Positions 16,661 to 24,582 of a DNA stretch of 64,000 bases are shown here, piece after piece. Made by a program: the position numbers and the translations under genes. Numbering within the stretch: the first letter of the stretch is position 1; every line of letters begins with the position of its first letter. This DNA is from JBHGYD01 sp041920415 (GTDB lineage Bacteria; Bacillota; Bacilli; Bacillales; Anoxybacillaceae), in NCBI GenBank assembly GCA_041920415.1, contig JBHGYD010000028.1, positions 1 to 64,000 on the forward strand, written 5' to 3'. The notes beneath the pieces are model-generated. The model saw nothing but the letters and a program-made list of their open reading frames with translations. It ran no database searches and was not told the origin of the DNA.

Positions 16661-18624
16661 TTAAATATTTTTGTTCTTCTTAACAATGACAAAAATCTCC
16701 ATTTATTATTTTCTATCTCTTTTTCTTGTATCTCATCAGCGAGGGACTGTTCTTCAGCAAAGAGTGGTTGCGCCAATGGTTTTTCTATCGCTAATGGAAT
16801 TTGGTTATAGGCGGGTGAAATAATTTCTTTTTCTATTGTTTCTTGCCCATTCTCAATAGTATGACTCTCGGATGAAACAGTGACGTTTGTATCGTCATTT
16901 TCAATGGAATGTTCCATTTCTATTCTGCTGTCTTCTCGTGTCATATCTTCCTCAATTTCATGAATATTAGTTTCTTGACTGCCTGTTGTTTGAGCAGAAA
17001 TGTCATGGTTCACGTCTTTCTGTATAATAGAGTTTAAATCAATGGAATGTTTCATTTCTATTCTGTTGTCTTCTTGTGCCATATTTTCGCCCATTTCATG
17101 AATATTAGTTTCTTGACTGCCTGTTGCTTGAGCAGAAATGTCATGGTTCACTTCCTTCTGTATAATAGAGTCTAAATCATGGATTGTTTTTTTATCTTCG
17201 ATCAATAACGTCGAATTCTCAGCAGTCTCGATATAATCGAATGTCATTTGCTCTTCTTCTGTCGGGGCACTTAGTTGAGTTTGTGGTTCTTGCGTATCGT
17301 ATGAAATATCACCAAAAAGTGTATCATTTGTGCTCTCTTCGTCTGAGCATTGATCATCATGGGGCGTTGTATAAAGGGATGCAGGTATTACTGAGTTGGG
17401 TAATTTATCATCATCGTCTTTCGGATACTTATGTCGTAGCTGTTGAGGAATATTTTGAACAGGCATCGTTTCAATTCGTACACTTTTAATTTGACTGGAT
17501 TTTTGTGGAGGATATATATTGGACATCTGTGGATTCATTCGATTTTGATCTTTTTTATTAATTGGAGTTACGAAAATGGATTGCTGTGTTTCATTAATAA
17601 ATTCATTCAATTTAAGAAAGCTATTTGTATGTGATGTCGTGTTTTCTGTGTTTTTCTTTATAATAGGCTGTTTTGGCGAAGGAGTTGTCTCTTCCATATA
17701 GGAAGTGTTTTGTTGTGGTGTTAACAGCTGAACTAACTGTGACAACATTCCTTTCATTTCATTCATTTCTGAGTTCGAAGAATCCTCGCTTTTCTGTTCC
17801 ATTCTTTCAGTTAACTCTGAAAGCTGCTTCGATATTTTCTCTATCTCTTTCGCAAAATGAGATGTCTTTTCAAGAATCGTTTCAATTTCAACATGTTGAT
17901 GTAAAATATGTTTTTGTAAAAACGCCATATCTTTTTGTTTCTCCCTGTCTAATTCTGACACCATTTCTTCGATTGCATGAAGTTTTTTCGTTAATATGCG
18001 GACTTCTTCTTTCAAATCTTCTGTTTCCTTTTTTCGCGTAAATAAAACTTCTTTCAAATCTTCAAAGTCCCTTAAAACCTTATCACTGTTTTCTTTCAAA
18101 AAATTATAATCTTTTTCCATCGTCTTGATCCTTTCTACCCAAGATGTTAATGATTCTAATTCTGATTTGAACGAAAGATACTCATTCATAAGAACACGAT
18201 TTTTTTCCTCCGTGATCTCTTTTTCTTTTTCAAGTTCAGCTTGACTTTGTTTATAGTTAGATAAGTCACTTAATAAAGATTTGATTTTTTCTTCATTTGC
18301 TTCAACCTTTTTCTGAAAAACAAAGTTTTCACTTCTTAATTGTTGAATCTCATCATGCAATAAGCGATTTTCTTTTTTTGTTTCCTCTAACTCTGTTGAT
18401 AAGCGATCAATTTTATGATTTTGAGTTGAAATCGTTTCTTCATAATAATGGCATTTCTCTTTAAGCTGGGCGTTTTCAGTTGTTAACTGTTCAATTTGTT
18501 CTTTAAGATGGTTCGATTCTTGCTCGGATTGAAACGAAGCAAGCATTGTTTTATATTTTTCCAGTTCTGATTTGAGGTGGATGATTCTTTGTTCCAATTG
18601 GATGCTTCTCTGTTCTTCGTTCAC
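16654..18624 (-). CDS. Large coiled-coil protein with acidic repeat tail; putative mother-cell sporulation protein
   Basis: I do not recognise a named family. Residues about 5-300 are almost continuous heptad coiled coil rich in Glu, Lys and Leu. A Pro/Ser/Asn-rich linker follows, then an acidic disordered tail with two near-identical 46-residue units (each with VNHDISAQ, GSQETNIHE and RIEM). The start is GTG 18624 with GGCGGTGAGG upstream. A sigma-K-like -10 (CATACAATA) lies about 55 bp upstream, so late mother-cell expression is likely. It is the first gene of the island between aspB and asnS. A scaffold or morphogenetic role on the spore surface is inference. Confidence 0.6.
   Translation of the reverse strand: MNEEQRSIQLEQRIIHLKSELEKYKTMLASFQSEQESNHLKEQIEQLTTENAQLKEKCHYYEETISTQNHKIDRLSTELEETKKENRLLHDEIQQLRSENFVFQKKVEANEEKIKSLLSDLSNYKQSQAELEKEKEITEEKNRVLMNEYLSFKSELESLTSWVERIKTMEKDYNFLKENSDKVLRDFEDLKEVLFTRKKETEDLKEEVRILTKKLHAIEEMVSELDREKQKDMAFLQKHILHQHVEIETILEKTSHFAKEIEKISKQLSELTERMEQKSEDSSNSEMNEMKGMLSQLVQLLTPQQNTSYMEETTPSPKQPIIKKNTENTTSHTNSFLKLNEFINETQQSIFVTPINKKDQNRMNPQMSNIYPPQKSSQIKSVRIETMPVQNIPQQLRHKYPKDDDDKLPNSVIPASLYTTPHDDQCSDEESTNDTLFGDISYDTQEPQTQLSAPTEEEQMTFDYIETAENSTLLIEDKKTIHDLDSIIQKEVNHDISAQATGSQETNIHEMGENMAQEDNRIEMKHSIDLNSIIQKDVNHDISAQTTGSQETNIHEIEEDMTREDSRIEMEHSIENDDTNVTVSSESHTIENGQETIEKEIISPAYNQIPLAIEKPLAQPLFAEEQSLADEIQEKEIENNKWRFLSLLRRTKIFNK
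16903..17178 (-). repeat. Two tandem 138-bp units inside the coiled-coil gene
   Basis: The stretch from AATGGAATGTTCCATTTC (16903) recurs at 17041 as AATGGAATGTTTCATTTC and stays closely similar for 138 bp. Each unit encodes 46 residues in frame. Slippage or unequal exchange could change the copy number between strains. Confidence 0.85.
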
Positions 18625-18678
18625 GGCCTCACCGCCTTTTTAGCCATTTTTCATATAGAAAATGCCCATTCTTTATAA

Positions 18679-18687
18679 TATTGTATG
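18679..18687 (-). promoter_or_regulatory. Sigma-K-like -10 box for the coiled-coil gene
   Basis: On the minus strand CATACAATA fits CATANNNTA exactly. No AC is present at the 16-17 nt position upstream, so only the -10 supports it. The distance to the start codon is about 55 nt. Confidence 0.45.
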
Positions 18688-18757
18688 CGAGAGCCTTATG
18701 AAGATTGACAGTGTAAATTATTTACATATGATAGGAAATTTGGGCGCTGATACTGTC

Positions 18758-18784
18758 ACGCATGTTGGCAAATTACATAGTATA
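18758..18784 (+). promoter_or_regulatory. Sigma-K promoter for the cysteine-rich gene
   Basis: AC (18758-18759), a 16-nt spacer and CATAGTATA (18776-18784) match the sigma-K consensus AC-N16/17-CATANNNTA in every fixed position. The start codon follows 38 nt later with GGAAGG in between. Confidence 0.65.
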
Positions 18785-18822
18785 GAGTAGCCTGAAAAAA
18801 TGAATGAAAGGAAGGTTACTCG

Positions 18823-19461
18823 ATGGCGATTAACTTAGATCATTTTGCTCATGAATTTAGTCCTGAGTGTATTCAAGTTTGTAAAGTATACGACTGGACA
18901 ACAAATGTTGTGTCGCTCACACGAGATATCACATTTACGTTCCCTGCTGGTTCTCTTACTGATGTAACAATTTCTCAAGTCACTTGTTCAATAACCTTAT
19001 TAGAATGTATGGAAGACGGTCCACGTCGTGATATCGAATGTATGGTAGGAGAGGAAATAGTTACACTCCAAGCTGTTACATTAAGTAAAACGATTCAAAT
19101 TATTTTAGAAGTGACTGGAACAAATGCAGCTGGCGCACAAGTGACTGTACTAAGTAATCCAACATTGATTACAATAAGCGAAGAAGTGATTCTTTGCGCA
19201 CCAGAAGGTACAACAGTATGTTGTAATCAAACACAAAATACTTTCAACGTTTGCCGAGTGAGTTCATTTACACAAAATGCAGATGGGACGATTACTGCGA
19301 CAGTCTTAGTAAGAATTTGTCAAAGTATTGTCGTAACATTTGAAGTGATTTTAGAAGTGCTTGCGAAGTTTTGCCAACCTCGTCCAAAAGTTATTTGCGA
19401 AGAAGAATGTCCAGTGGATGTATTTCCACCGCAATGTCCATCTGTCTTTCCAATTATGTAA
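18823..19461 (+). CDS. Cysteine-rich putative spore coat/exosporium protein
   Basis: 212 residues with 14 cysteines, no signal peptide and no membrane segment. The opening HEFSPECIQVCKVYDWT has a CIxVxKVYDW-like motif that I associate with uncharacterised spore proteins. The remainder is beta-rich (alternating Thr/Val/Ile strands), with Cys clusters at VTCSITLLEC, CAPEGTTVCC and a proline-cysteine tail (CQPRPKVICEEEC). Such cysteine density is typical of cross-linked coat or exosporium proteins. A full sigma-K promoter lies upstream and a strong terminator downstream. The family is not certain; spore location is inferred from promoter and composition. Confidence 0.6.
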   Translation: MAINLDHFAHEFSPECIQVCKVYDWTTNVVSLTRDITFTFPAGSLTDVTISQVTCSITLLECMEDGPRRDIECMVGEEIVTLQAVTLSKTIQIILEVTGTNAAGAQVTVLSNPTLITISEEVILCAPEGTTVCCNQTQNTFNVCRVSSFTQNADGTITATVLVRICQSIVVTFEVILEVLAKFCQPRPKVICEEECPVDVFPPQCPSVFPIM

Positions 19462-19494
19462 AAAAAGGGAGTTTCAACTCCTATCAATTTTGAA

Positions 19495-19521
19495 AAAGAG
19501 GGGATTTCCCCCTCTTTTTTT
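19495..19521 (+). terminator. Terminator after the cysteine-rich gene
   Basis: AAGAGGGGG/CCCCCTCTT-type stem (AAAGAGGGGATTTCCCCCTCTTTTTTT) with a short ATTT loop and a seven-T run. Confidence 0.88.
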
Positions 19522-19570
19522 CATACATATAACATGAAAGAAATCTTTATTTTTGTTAAGGAGGGGGAAG

Positions 19571-20152
19571 ATGAGCGACCTGCTTTTGGACGTTGAAAAA
19601 AAAGTTCGTATGCTGGAACAGGACATTCAGGCAGTCAAGCAAACATTGAACGAAATAAAAAAAGCAAAAGAACAGAGGAAAGATATTCATCATGTAAATG
19701 TCATTTCCTATTTTACGTATTCGTTATTATTACCGAAAACTGCAGAGCAGAAGGGAACGGTCGTCGGAAACTTTGTCATTCACAATACCGGTTCGGTTCC
19801 TCTTGAAAATCCTATCATATGTCTGAAAGTGATACCAAAAGAACGTGCCATATTGTCCGCTAAGCTTGGAGAGGATGTCCAATATGATCGCCGCTTGAAT
19901 CCATTAGTGATGGAATCTTGGCAATATATTAATGAAGATGCGAATAAAATCGTAGAGGATAAAGGAGAATTCTGGTTAAAGCCTGTCCACATTTCACAAA
20001 TCGAGCCTGGACAGAAATTATCTTTTTCCAATTTTCAGCTAAAGTTTGAGATCAGAGAAGAACAAACGATTTATAAGATGGAAGGGTTTTTTTATTGTAA
20101 ACAACTTCAAAATGGGGTTCGGGCTTTAAACAATATTGTTATTCATGTGTAA
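19571..20152 (+). CDS. Hypothetical protein: short coiled coil plus beta domain
   Basis: 193 residues, family not recognised. Residues 1-45 form a coiled coil (LLLDVEKKVRMLEQDIQAVKQ). The rest (about 48-193) looks like an immunoglobulin-like beta sandwich, with GNFVIHNTGSVPLENPIICLKV and a late FEIREEQTIYKMEGFFYCK strand pair. There is no signal peptide. ATG 19571 follows AAGGAGGGGG. The N-terminal coiled coil could pair with the large coiled-coil protein of the same island. A weak sigma-K-like -10 (CATATAACA, one mismatch) precedes it. Confidence 0.55.
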   Translation: MSDLLLDVEKKVRMLEQDIQAVKQTLNEIKKAKEQRKDIHHVNVISYFTYSLLLPKTAEQKGTVVGNFVIHNTGSVPLENPIICLKVIPKERAILSAKLGEDVQYDRRLNPLVMESWQYINEDANKIVEDKGEFWLKPVHISQIEPGQKLSFSNFQLKFEIREEQTIYKMEGFFYCKQLQNGVRALNNIVIHV

Positions 20153-20193
20153 CGAAAATGATTCTATAGAAAGATGAGAGAAAAGGAGAGAGT

Positions 20194-20241
20194 ATGACGA
20201 TAAGAATTGGAAAACTTCATCGTAGAATGAATACAACGTGA
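20194..20241 (+). CDS. Possible 15-residue peptide ORF
   Basis: ATG 20194 follows a strong AAAAGGAGAGAG site and encodes MTIRIGKLHRRMNTT. It may be a decayed gene start or a real micropeptide; nothing but the ribosome site supports it. Confidence 0.2.
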   Translation: MTIRIGKLHRRMNTT

Positions 20242-20279
20242 GTGAATGGAAAATGACATGTTCTCCATTAGATAAGGAA

Positions 20280-20325
20280 GGCTGACTCAATATCTATTCT
20301 GCCCTGTTTGAGTCAGCCATTGTTT
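20280..20325. terminator. Convergent terminator hairpin
   Basis: GGCTGACTCAA (20280-20290) pairs perfectly with TTGAGTCAGCC (20309-20319), followed by ATTGTTTTATTT. It lies between the 193-residue gene and the convergent beta-rich gene and probably serves both. Confidence 0.75.
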
Positions 20326-20328
20326 TAT

Positions 20329-20781
20329 TTATGCTTCTCTAACGACAAGAGCATTTAATGCGCGAGTTTCTGCAGTATAAGTAATACCAGCTATAGTTGC
20401 AACGTTTATAACGATACGGTAAATTTGTGTTCCGACGCCTGGTACATCTACCCAAGTAAGGTTCGGATATAAAGTAACCGTGGCAGCACCAGTTATTTGA
20501 GTGTCTATATCGAGCTGAGCCAAATCCACGAATGCTCCTCCATTTGTAGACCGCTGTAGAATATAAGTACCACCTGTTACGTTAGTTGTTACTGCTGCGT
20601 TAGCGGATGTAATTGCTAATTCAACGATGGAATCTAATTTTACCTCATCCCCGCTAAGCGTAGCGATTGGGGCGAGAGTAAGCACTACATTTGGATTAGT
20701 GGCAGTTGTGAGCGCTTGAGGGGTTGCTGATTGTGTAAAAAACAATCGCGGAAATAAGCCTCCATTACATAAGCAAGCCAT
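20329..20781 (-). CDS. Small beta-rich putative spore surface protein with N-terminal CxC
   Basis: 150 residues starting at ATG 20781 (MACLCNGGLFPRLFFTQ). An upstream in-frame ATG lies on top of the ribosome site GAAAGG and is not used. Two cysteines at positions 3 and 5 are followed by an extended linker and a compact beta domain with VELAITSA, YILQRSTNGGAF, NLTWVDVPG, IYRIVINV and AETRALNALV. The strand pattern recalls the C1q/TNF-like jelly-roll domains of exosporium proteins, but I cannot confirm this. A perfect sigma-K -10/-35 pair lies just upstream. Likely self-assembling spore surface material; this is inference. Confidence 0.55.
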   Translation of the reverse strand: MACLCNGGLFPRLFFTQSATPQALTTATNPNVVLTLAPIATLSGDEVKLDSIVELAITSANAAVTTNVTGGTYILQRSTNGGAFVDLAQLDIDTQITGAATVTLYPNLTWVDVPGVGTQIYRIVINVATIAGITYTAETRALNALVVREA

Positions 20782-20801
20782 AATATATATCATCCTTTCA
20801 A

Positions 20802-20829
20802 TATGTTATGTTTTCGTACTTACTGTAGT
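20802..20829 (-). promoter_or_regulatory. Sigma-K promoter candidates for the CxC beta-rich gene
   Basis: On the minus strand, AC (20828-20829), 17 nt and CATAACATA (20802-20810) match the consensus, but initiation here would leave almost no room before the ribosome site. A second candidate upstream has CATTTACTA (20826-20834, one mismatch) with AC 17 nt before it and gives a normal leader. One of the two probably acts. Confidence 0.5.
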
Positions 20830-20834
20830 AAATG

Positions 20835-21150
20835 ATAGATATAGGAAAAATGTTCCGGACAAACGACCATTCATAAACCCATTTTTACATGACAAGTAAT
20901 TTCGGATTATGTAAGCCCTCCAACGCGTGTCGGGAATAATTCGTAAGCTTAATATATGTTCTTAATATCGTTACTGCCATTTGTGCATATTTAGAGGTAA
21001 AGTTTAGAGTAATATAACTTTTCCTACCGCTTTTTACTGAAAATTATTAAACGGTCTCTCATTTAATGGTTATATAATAAGAGCTCAAATCCGTTGTACA
21101 GTCAACGAGATCGTGCTCTTTTGTCTATTGGGGGGATTGTTTTTCTTTGG
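20835..21150. other. AT-rich intergenic region without a gene
   Basis: No open frame with a ribosome site is seen. A compound hairpin lies at about 21081-21120 (AAGAGC...GCTCTTTT, with an inner CGTTG/CAACG), preceded by a TATAAT at 21073. It could be a short transcript with a terminator, or remnant sequence from insertion of the island. There is no T-box motif, so asnS is not T-box controlled here. Confidence 0.4.
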
Positions 21151-21179
21151 TTGCGTGATTTTTTGTCGAAATGTATAAT
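21151..21179 (+). promoter_or_regulatory. Sigma-A promoter for asnS
   Basis: TTGCGT, a 17-nt spacer and a perfect TATAAT (21174-21179), 53 nt before the start codon. Confidence 0.6.
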
Positions 21180-21231
21180 ATTATTTATGTACATAGTATA
21201 GTTTTTTGAATATTGTTGGAGGGACTTGCAG

Positions 21232-22524
21232 GTGAAAACAACAATTGCTGAAGTAAGCAAATATGTAGGGCAAGAAGTAACGATCGGCGCTTGGCTTGCG
21301 AATAAGCGTTCAAGCGGGAAAATTGCCTTTTTACAATTGCGCGATGGGACAGGCTTTATTCAAGGAGTCGTTGAAAAATCCCAAGTAACGGAAGAAGTAT
21401 TCAAAATTGCCAAGTCTGTTACGCAAGAAACGTCTTTATATGTCACGGGAACGGTTCGCGTGGATGAGCGTTCTCCGTTCGGCTATGAGTTATCGGTCAC
21501 GAATCTAGAAATCATCCACGAAGCGGTGGATTATCCAATTACCCCAAAAGAACATGGCGTTGAATTTTTAATGGACAACCGCCATTTATGGCTTCGCTCG
21601 AAACGCCAGCATGCGATTATGAAAATTCGCAACGAAGTCATTCGCGCGACATACGAATTTTTTAACAATAACGGTTTCGTAAAAGTCGATCCACCAATTT
21701 TAACAGGCAGCGCTCCAGAAGGAACAACGGAATTATTCCATACGAAGTATTTTGATGAAGATGCGTACCTCTCTCAAAGCGGTCAGCTTTATATGGAAGC
21801 GGCAGCGATGGCGCTTGGTAAAGTATTTTCGTTTGGGCCGACATTCCGCGCGGAAAAATCAAAAACGCGCCGTCACTTGATTGAGTTCTGGATGATTGAA
21901 CCAGAAATGGCGTTTTATGAGTTTGAAGATAACTTGAAAGTACAGGAAGAATATGTGTCACATATTGTTCAATCGGTTTTGAAAAATTGTCAGCTTGAAT
22001 TGAAAACGCTTGGACGCGACACATCGAAGCTTGAGCTTGTAAAACCGCCGTTCCCGCGCATCACATACGATGAAGCGATTAAGCTCCTTCACGAAAAAGG
22101 TTTTGACGACATTCAGTGGGGCGATGATTTCGGTGCGCCGCATGAAACGGCGATTGCCGAAAGTTTTGATAAACCAGTATTTATTACGCACTACCCAACA
22201 ACATTAAAACCGTTCTATATGCAGCCAGATCCAAACCGTCCGGATGTCGTGCTTTGCGCGGACTTAATCGCACCGGAAGGATACGGAGAAATTATCGGCG
22301 GCTCTGAGCGCATCCATGACTATGAATTGTTGAAGCAGCGCCTTGAAGAGCATAACTTGCCGATGGAGGCGTATAAATGGTATTTAGAGCTTCGCCAATA
22401 CGGCTCAGTGCCTCATTCCGGCTTCGGTTTAGGATTAGAGCGTACCGTTGCTTGGATTTGTGGTGTCGAACACGTTCGCGAAACGATTCCGTTCCCACGC
22501 TTGTTAAACCGTCTTTACCCATAA
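21232..22524 (+). CDS. asnS: Asparaginyl-tRNA synthetase
   Basis: Class IIb aminoacyl-tRNA synthetase, 430 residues. It has an N-terminal OB-fold anticodon domain (about 1-100, VTIGAWLANKRSSGKIAFLQLRD) and a catalytic core with motif 2 (FGPTFRAEKSKTRRHLIEFWMIEPE) and motif 3 (GFGLGLERTVAWI). GTG 21232 was chosen over TTG 21226 for its spacing to GGAGGG and because it gives the MKTTI start seen in Bacillus. dnaD follows after a terminator. Confidence 0.95.
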   Translation: MKTTIAEVSKYVGQEVTIGAWLANKRSSGKIAFLQLRDGTGFIQGVVEKSQVTEEVFKIAKSVTQETSLYVTGTVRVDERSPFGYELSVTNLEIIHEAVDYPITPKEHGVEFLMDNRHLWLRSKRQHAIMKIRNEVIRATYEFFNNNGFVKVDPPILTGSAPEGTTELFHTKYFDEDAYLSQSGQLYMEAAAMALGKVFSFGPTFRAEKSKTRRHLIEFWMIEPEMAFYEFEDNLKVQEEYVSHIVQSVLKNCQLELKTLGRDTSKLELVKPPFPRITYDEAIKLLHEKGFDDIQWGDDFGAPHETAIAESFDKPVFITHYPTTLKPFYMQPDPNRPDVVLCADLIAPEGYGEIIGGSERIHDYELLKQRLEEHNLPMEAYKWYLELRQYGSVPHSGFGLGLERTVAWICGVEHVRETIPFPRLLNRLYP

Positions 22525-22528
22525 TGAA

Positions 22529-22555
22529 AGAACCCCCTCAATCCAGGGGGTTTTC
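22529..22555 (+). terminator. Terminator after asnS
   Basis: AACCCCCT and AGGGGGTT arms with a short loop, followed by TTCTTATCTTTTT. Confidence 0.85.
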
Positions 22556-22641
22556 TTATCTTTTTGTACCGGGCAACGTTCGTCATTATAAGTGATAAAA
22601 TGGTGGTCATTCATGTTATACTATAGTTGAGGTGTATTCCC

Positions 22642-23349
22642 ATGGATAAAGGAAAAATGGCCGAATGGCTTGCGCAAGGAAGTATTGCGATTCCGAAGCT
22701 GTTGTTACATCATTACAAAAAACTCGGTTTATCGGAAGTAGAGTTTATGTTGTTGTTGCATATGCACTCATTTATTGAGGATGGCGTGTGGTTTCCAACC
22801 CCAGACCAACTTGCAGAGAAAATGACATTAACGCCGTCTCAATGTATGGAAACATTGAGAAAGCTGCTGCAAAAAGGATTTGTTTCGATTGAAGAACAGG
22901 TGGATGAGCAAGCGATACGCAGTGAAAAATACTCGCTTAAACCGCTTTGGGAAAAGCTTGTTTATTATCTGGTAGCACAATCGACTGACGAGGAAAGAAA
23001 AGAGCGACAAGAAGAAGAAAAAAGTTTGTATACGACGTTTGAACAAGAATTTGGCCGGCCGCTTTCTCCATTTGAATGCGAAACATTAGCGATGTGGATG
23101 GACCAGGACGAACATGACCCGGTTATTATTAAAGCGGCACTACGCGAAGCGGTGTTGTCAGGAAAATTAAATTTCCGTTATATTGACCGCATTTTATTTG
23201 AATGGAAAAAGAATGGAATCCGCACGGTTGAACAGGCGCAAAGTTATGGGAAAAAGTTTCGCAAACATCAACAAACAACCAAACTAACGCGGTCACCACA
23301 AAATGAATATAAGCAAACGATTCCGTTTTATAATTGGTTAGAGTCGTAA
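22642..23349 (+). CDS. dnaD: DNA replication initiation/restart protein DnaD
   Basis: 235 residues; the primosomal protein that works with DnaB and DnaI to load the helicase in Firmicutes. It has an N-terminal winged-helix DDBH1 domain (about 1-100, TPDQLAEKMTLTPSQCMETLRKLLQKGFV) and a C-terminal DDBH2 domain (about 128-200) with YxxxIxxxW-like YIDRILFEWKKNGI. The basic C-terminal tail binds DNA in the family. Start is ATG 22642 behind GAGGTG. It is immediately followed by nth. Confidence 0.94.
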   Translation: MDKGKMAEWLAQGSIAIPKLLLHHYKKLGLSEVEFMLLLHMHSFIEDGVWFPTPDQLAEKMTLTPSQCMETLRKLLQKGFVSIEEQVDEQAIRSEKYSLKPLWEKLVYYLVAQSTDEERKERQEEEKSLYTTFEQEFGRPLSPFECETLAMWMDQDEHDPVIIKAALREAVLSGKLNFRYIDRILFEWKKNGIRTVEQAQSYGKKFRKHQQTTKLTRSPQNEYKQTIPFYNWLES

Positions 23350-23404
23350 GCGAGAGGCGATGTCTCTCGTTTTTCTATGTATCGGAAAGGAAGGGGGAGT
23401 TCTT

Positions 23405-24073
23405 TTGCTTACTCAACAACAAATTCGCTATTGTTTAGATAAAATGGGAGAAATGTTTCCCGATGCCCATTGTGAATTAGTGCACCGAAATCCGTTTGAA
23501 TTATTAATTGCGGTTGTTTTATCGGCGCAATGTACAGACGCATTAGTAAATAAAGTAACGAAACAGTTATTTGAGAAATATAAAAAACCGGAAGATTATG
23601 TAGCTGTTTCACTCGAAGAATTGCAACAAGATATTCGCTCGATTGGCTTGTATCGAAATAAGGCAAAAAACATTCAAAAATTATGTGCGATGTTAATAGA
23701 AAAATATAACGGGGAAGTGCCCAATGACCGCGATGAGTTAATGAAATTGCCGGGCGTGGGACGAAAAACGGCGAATGTGGTCGTATCGGTTGCCTTTGGC
23801 GTTCCGGCGATTGCGGTTGATACGCATGTCGAACGTGTCAGCAAGCGGCTTGGTTTTTGTCGCTGGAAAGATTCTGTATTAGAAGTAGAAGAAACGTTAA
23901 TGCGAAAAGTGCCGAAGGAAGAATGGTCGATTACGCATCATCGGATGATTTTTTTCGGCCGTTATCACTGTAAAGCGCAGTCGCCGCAGTGTCATATATG
24001 TCCTCTGCTTGAATTGTGTCGGGAAGGTAAAAAGCGGATGAAAGGGAGAAACGGACATGCGCGTGCCAAATGA
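23405..24073 (+). CDS. nth: Endonuclease III
   Basis: Base-excision repair glycosylase/AP lyase for oxidised pyrimidines, 222 residues. It has the helix-hairpin-helix LPGVGRKTANVV with the catalytic Lys, the catalytic Asp in VDTHVERVSKRLG, and a 4Fe-4S cluster motif C-x6-C-x2-C-x5-C (from HCKAQSPQC to LLELC). The start is TTG 23405, the only start with good spacing to GGAAGGGGGAG and the one that gives the Bacillus N-terminus (MLTQQQIRYCLD). The end overlaps ypoC by 17 bp. Confidence 0.94.
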   Translation: MLTQQQIRYCLDKMGEMFPDAHCELVHRNPFELLIAVVLSAQCTDALVNKVTKQLFEKYKKPEDYVAVSLEELQQDIRSIGLYRNKAKNIQKLCAMLIEKYNGEVPNDRDELMKLPGVGRKTANVVVSVAFGVPAIAVDTHVERVSKRLGFCRWKDSVLEVEETLMRKVPKEEWSITHHRMIFFGRYHCKAQSPQCHICPLLELCREGKKRMKGRNGHARAK

Positions 24074-24566
24074 GTTTACCCACCCGTTGTTTTTCGGTGA
24101 AGGAGAAATCATTGAGGAAAAAAGGGATGTTCCTTTTCCGATGATGATGAAAACCATTTATTTTTATTATGATATCATCGGTTTTACCCCTCATCCTTGG
24201 GAGAATATGGAACAATCTATTCCTGATGTATTACAGTTATGGAAAGAAGAGAAAGACAAGTTAGAAGCCTGTTTTGCAAAGCGAGACCGAAGAGCTGCGC
24301 GCGAACCGATGATTCGTGGATTATCCTATTTTATCGTCTGTCTGTTTTGGCTCAACGGAAGGCGGACGCAAAATGTGCGGCATTGGGAAGAAGAAATCAA
24401 CACGTTACCGCTCAAACCGATCAACTGTGTCGAACGTCTCCAATTCATTTTCGAGCGTTGTGATGTATATCATTCATTTATTCAGCTAAGCGAGCTATTT
24501 GATGAAGTCACGAAATTATTTTATAAACAGATCGTCATGCGAAAAAAATGGATGTCTCAATCGTGA
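24057..24566 (+). CDS. ypoC: YpoC family protein
   Basis: 169 residues, mostly helical and aromatic-rich (YFYYDIIGFTPHPWENME, LSYFIVCLFWLNGRR). The family is found beside nth and ponA in Bacillus; function unknown. ATG 24057 lies within nth, so it is translationally coupled. The last codons and stop are inside the bidirectional terminator shared with ponA. Confidence 0.85.
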   Translation: MRVPNEFTHPLFFGEGEIIEEKRDVPFPMMMKTIYFYYDIIGFTPHPWENMEQSIPDVLQLWKEEKDKLEACFAKRDRRAAREPMIRGLSYFIVCLFWLNGRRTQNVRHWEEEINTLPLKPINCVERLQFIFERCDVYHSFIQLSELFDEVTKLFYKQIVMRKKWMSQS

Positions 24567-24582
24567 GACATCCATTTTTTAT
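24547..24582. terminator. Bidirectional terminator overlapping the end of ypoC
   Basis: AATGGATGTCTCA pairs perfectly with TGAGACATCCATT around ATCG, flanked by AAAAAA on one side and TTTTTTA on the other. The ypoC stop codon forms part of the stem, so the coding end and terminator are merged. It serves both ypoC and ponA. Confidence 0.92.

Noticed and set aside
21151..21231. T-box control of asnS
   Set aside because: No TGGNACCGCG motif and no terminator between promoter and start codon; only the valS leader has these.
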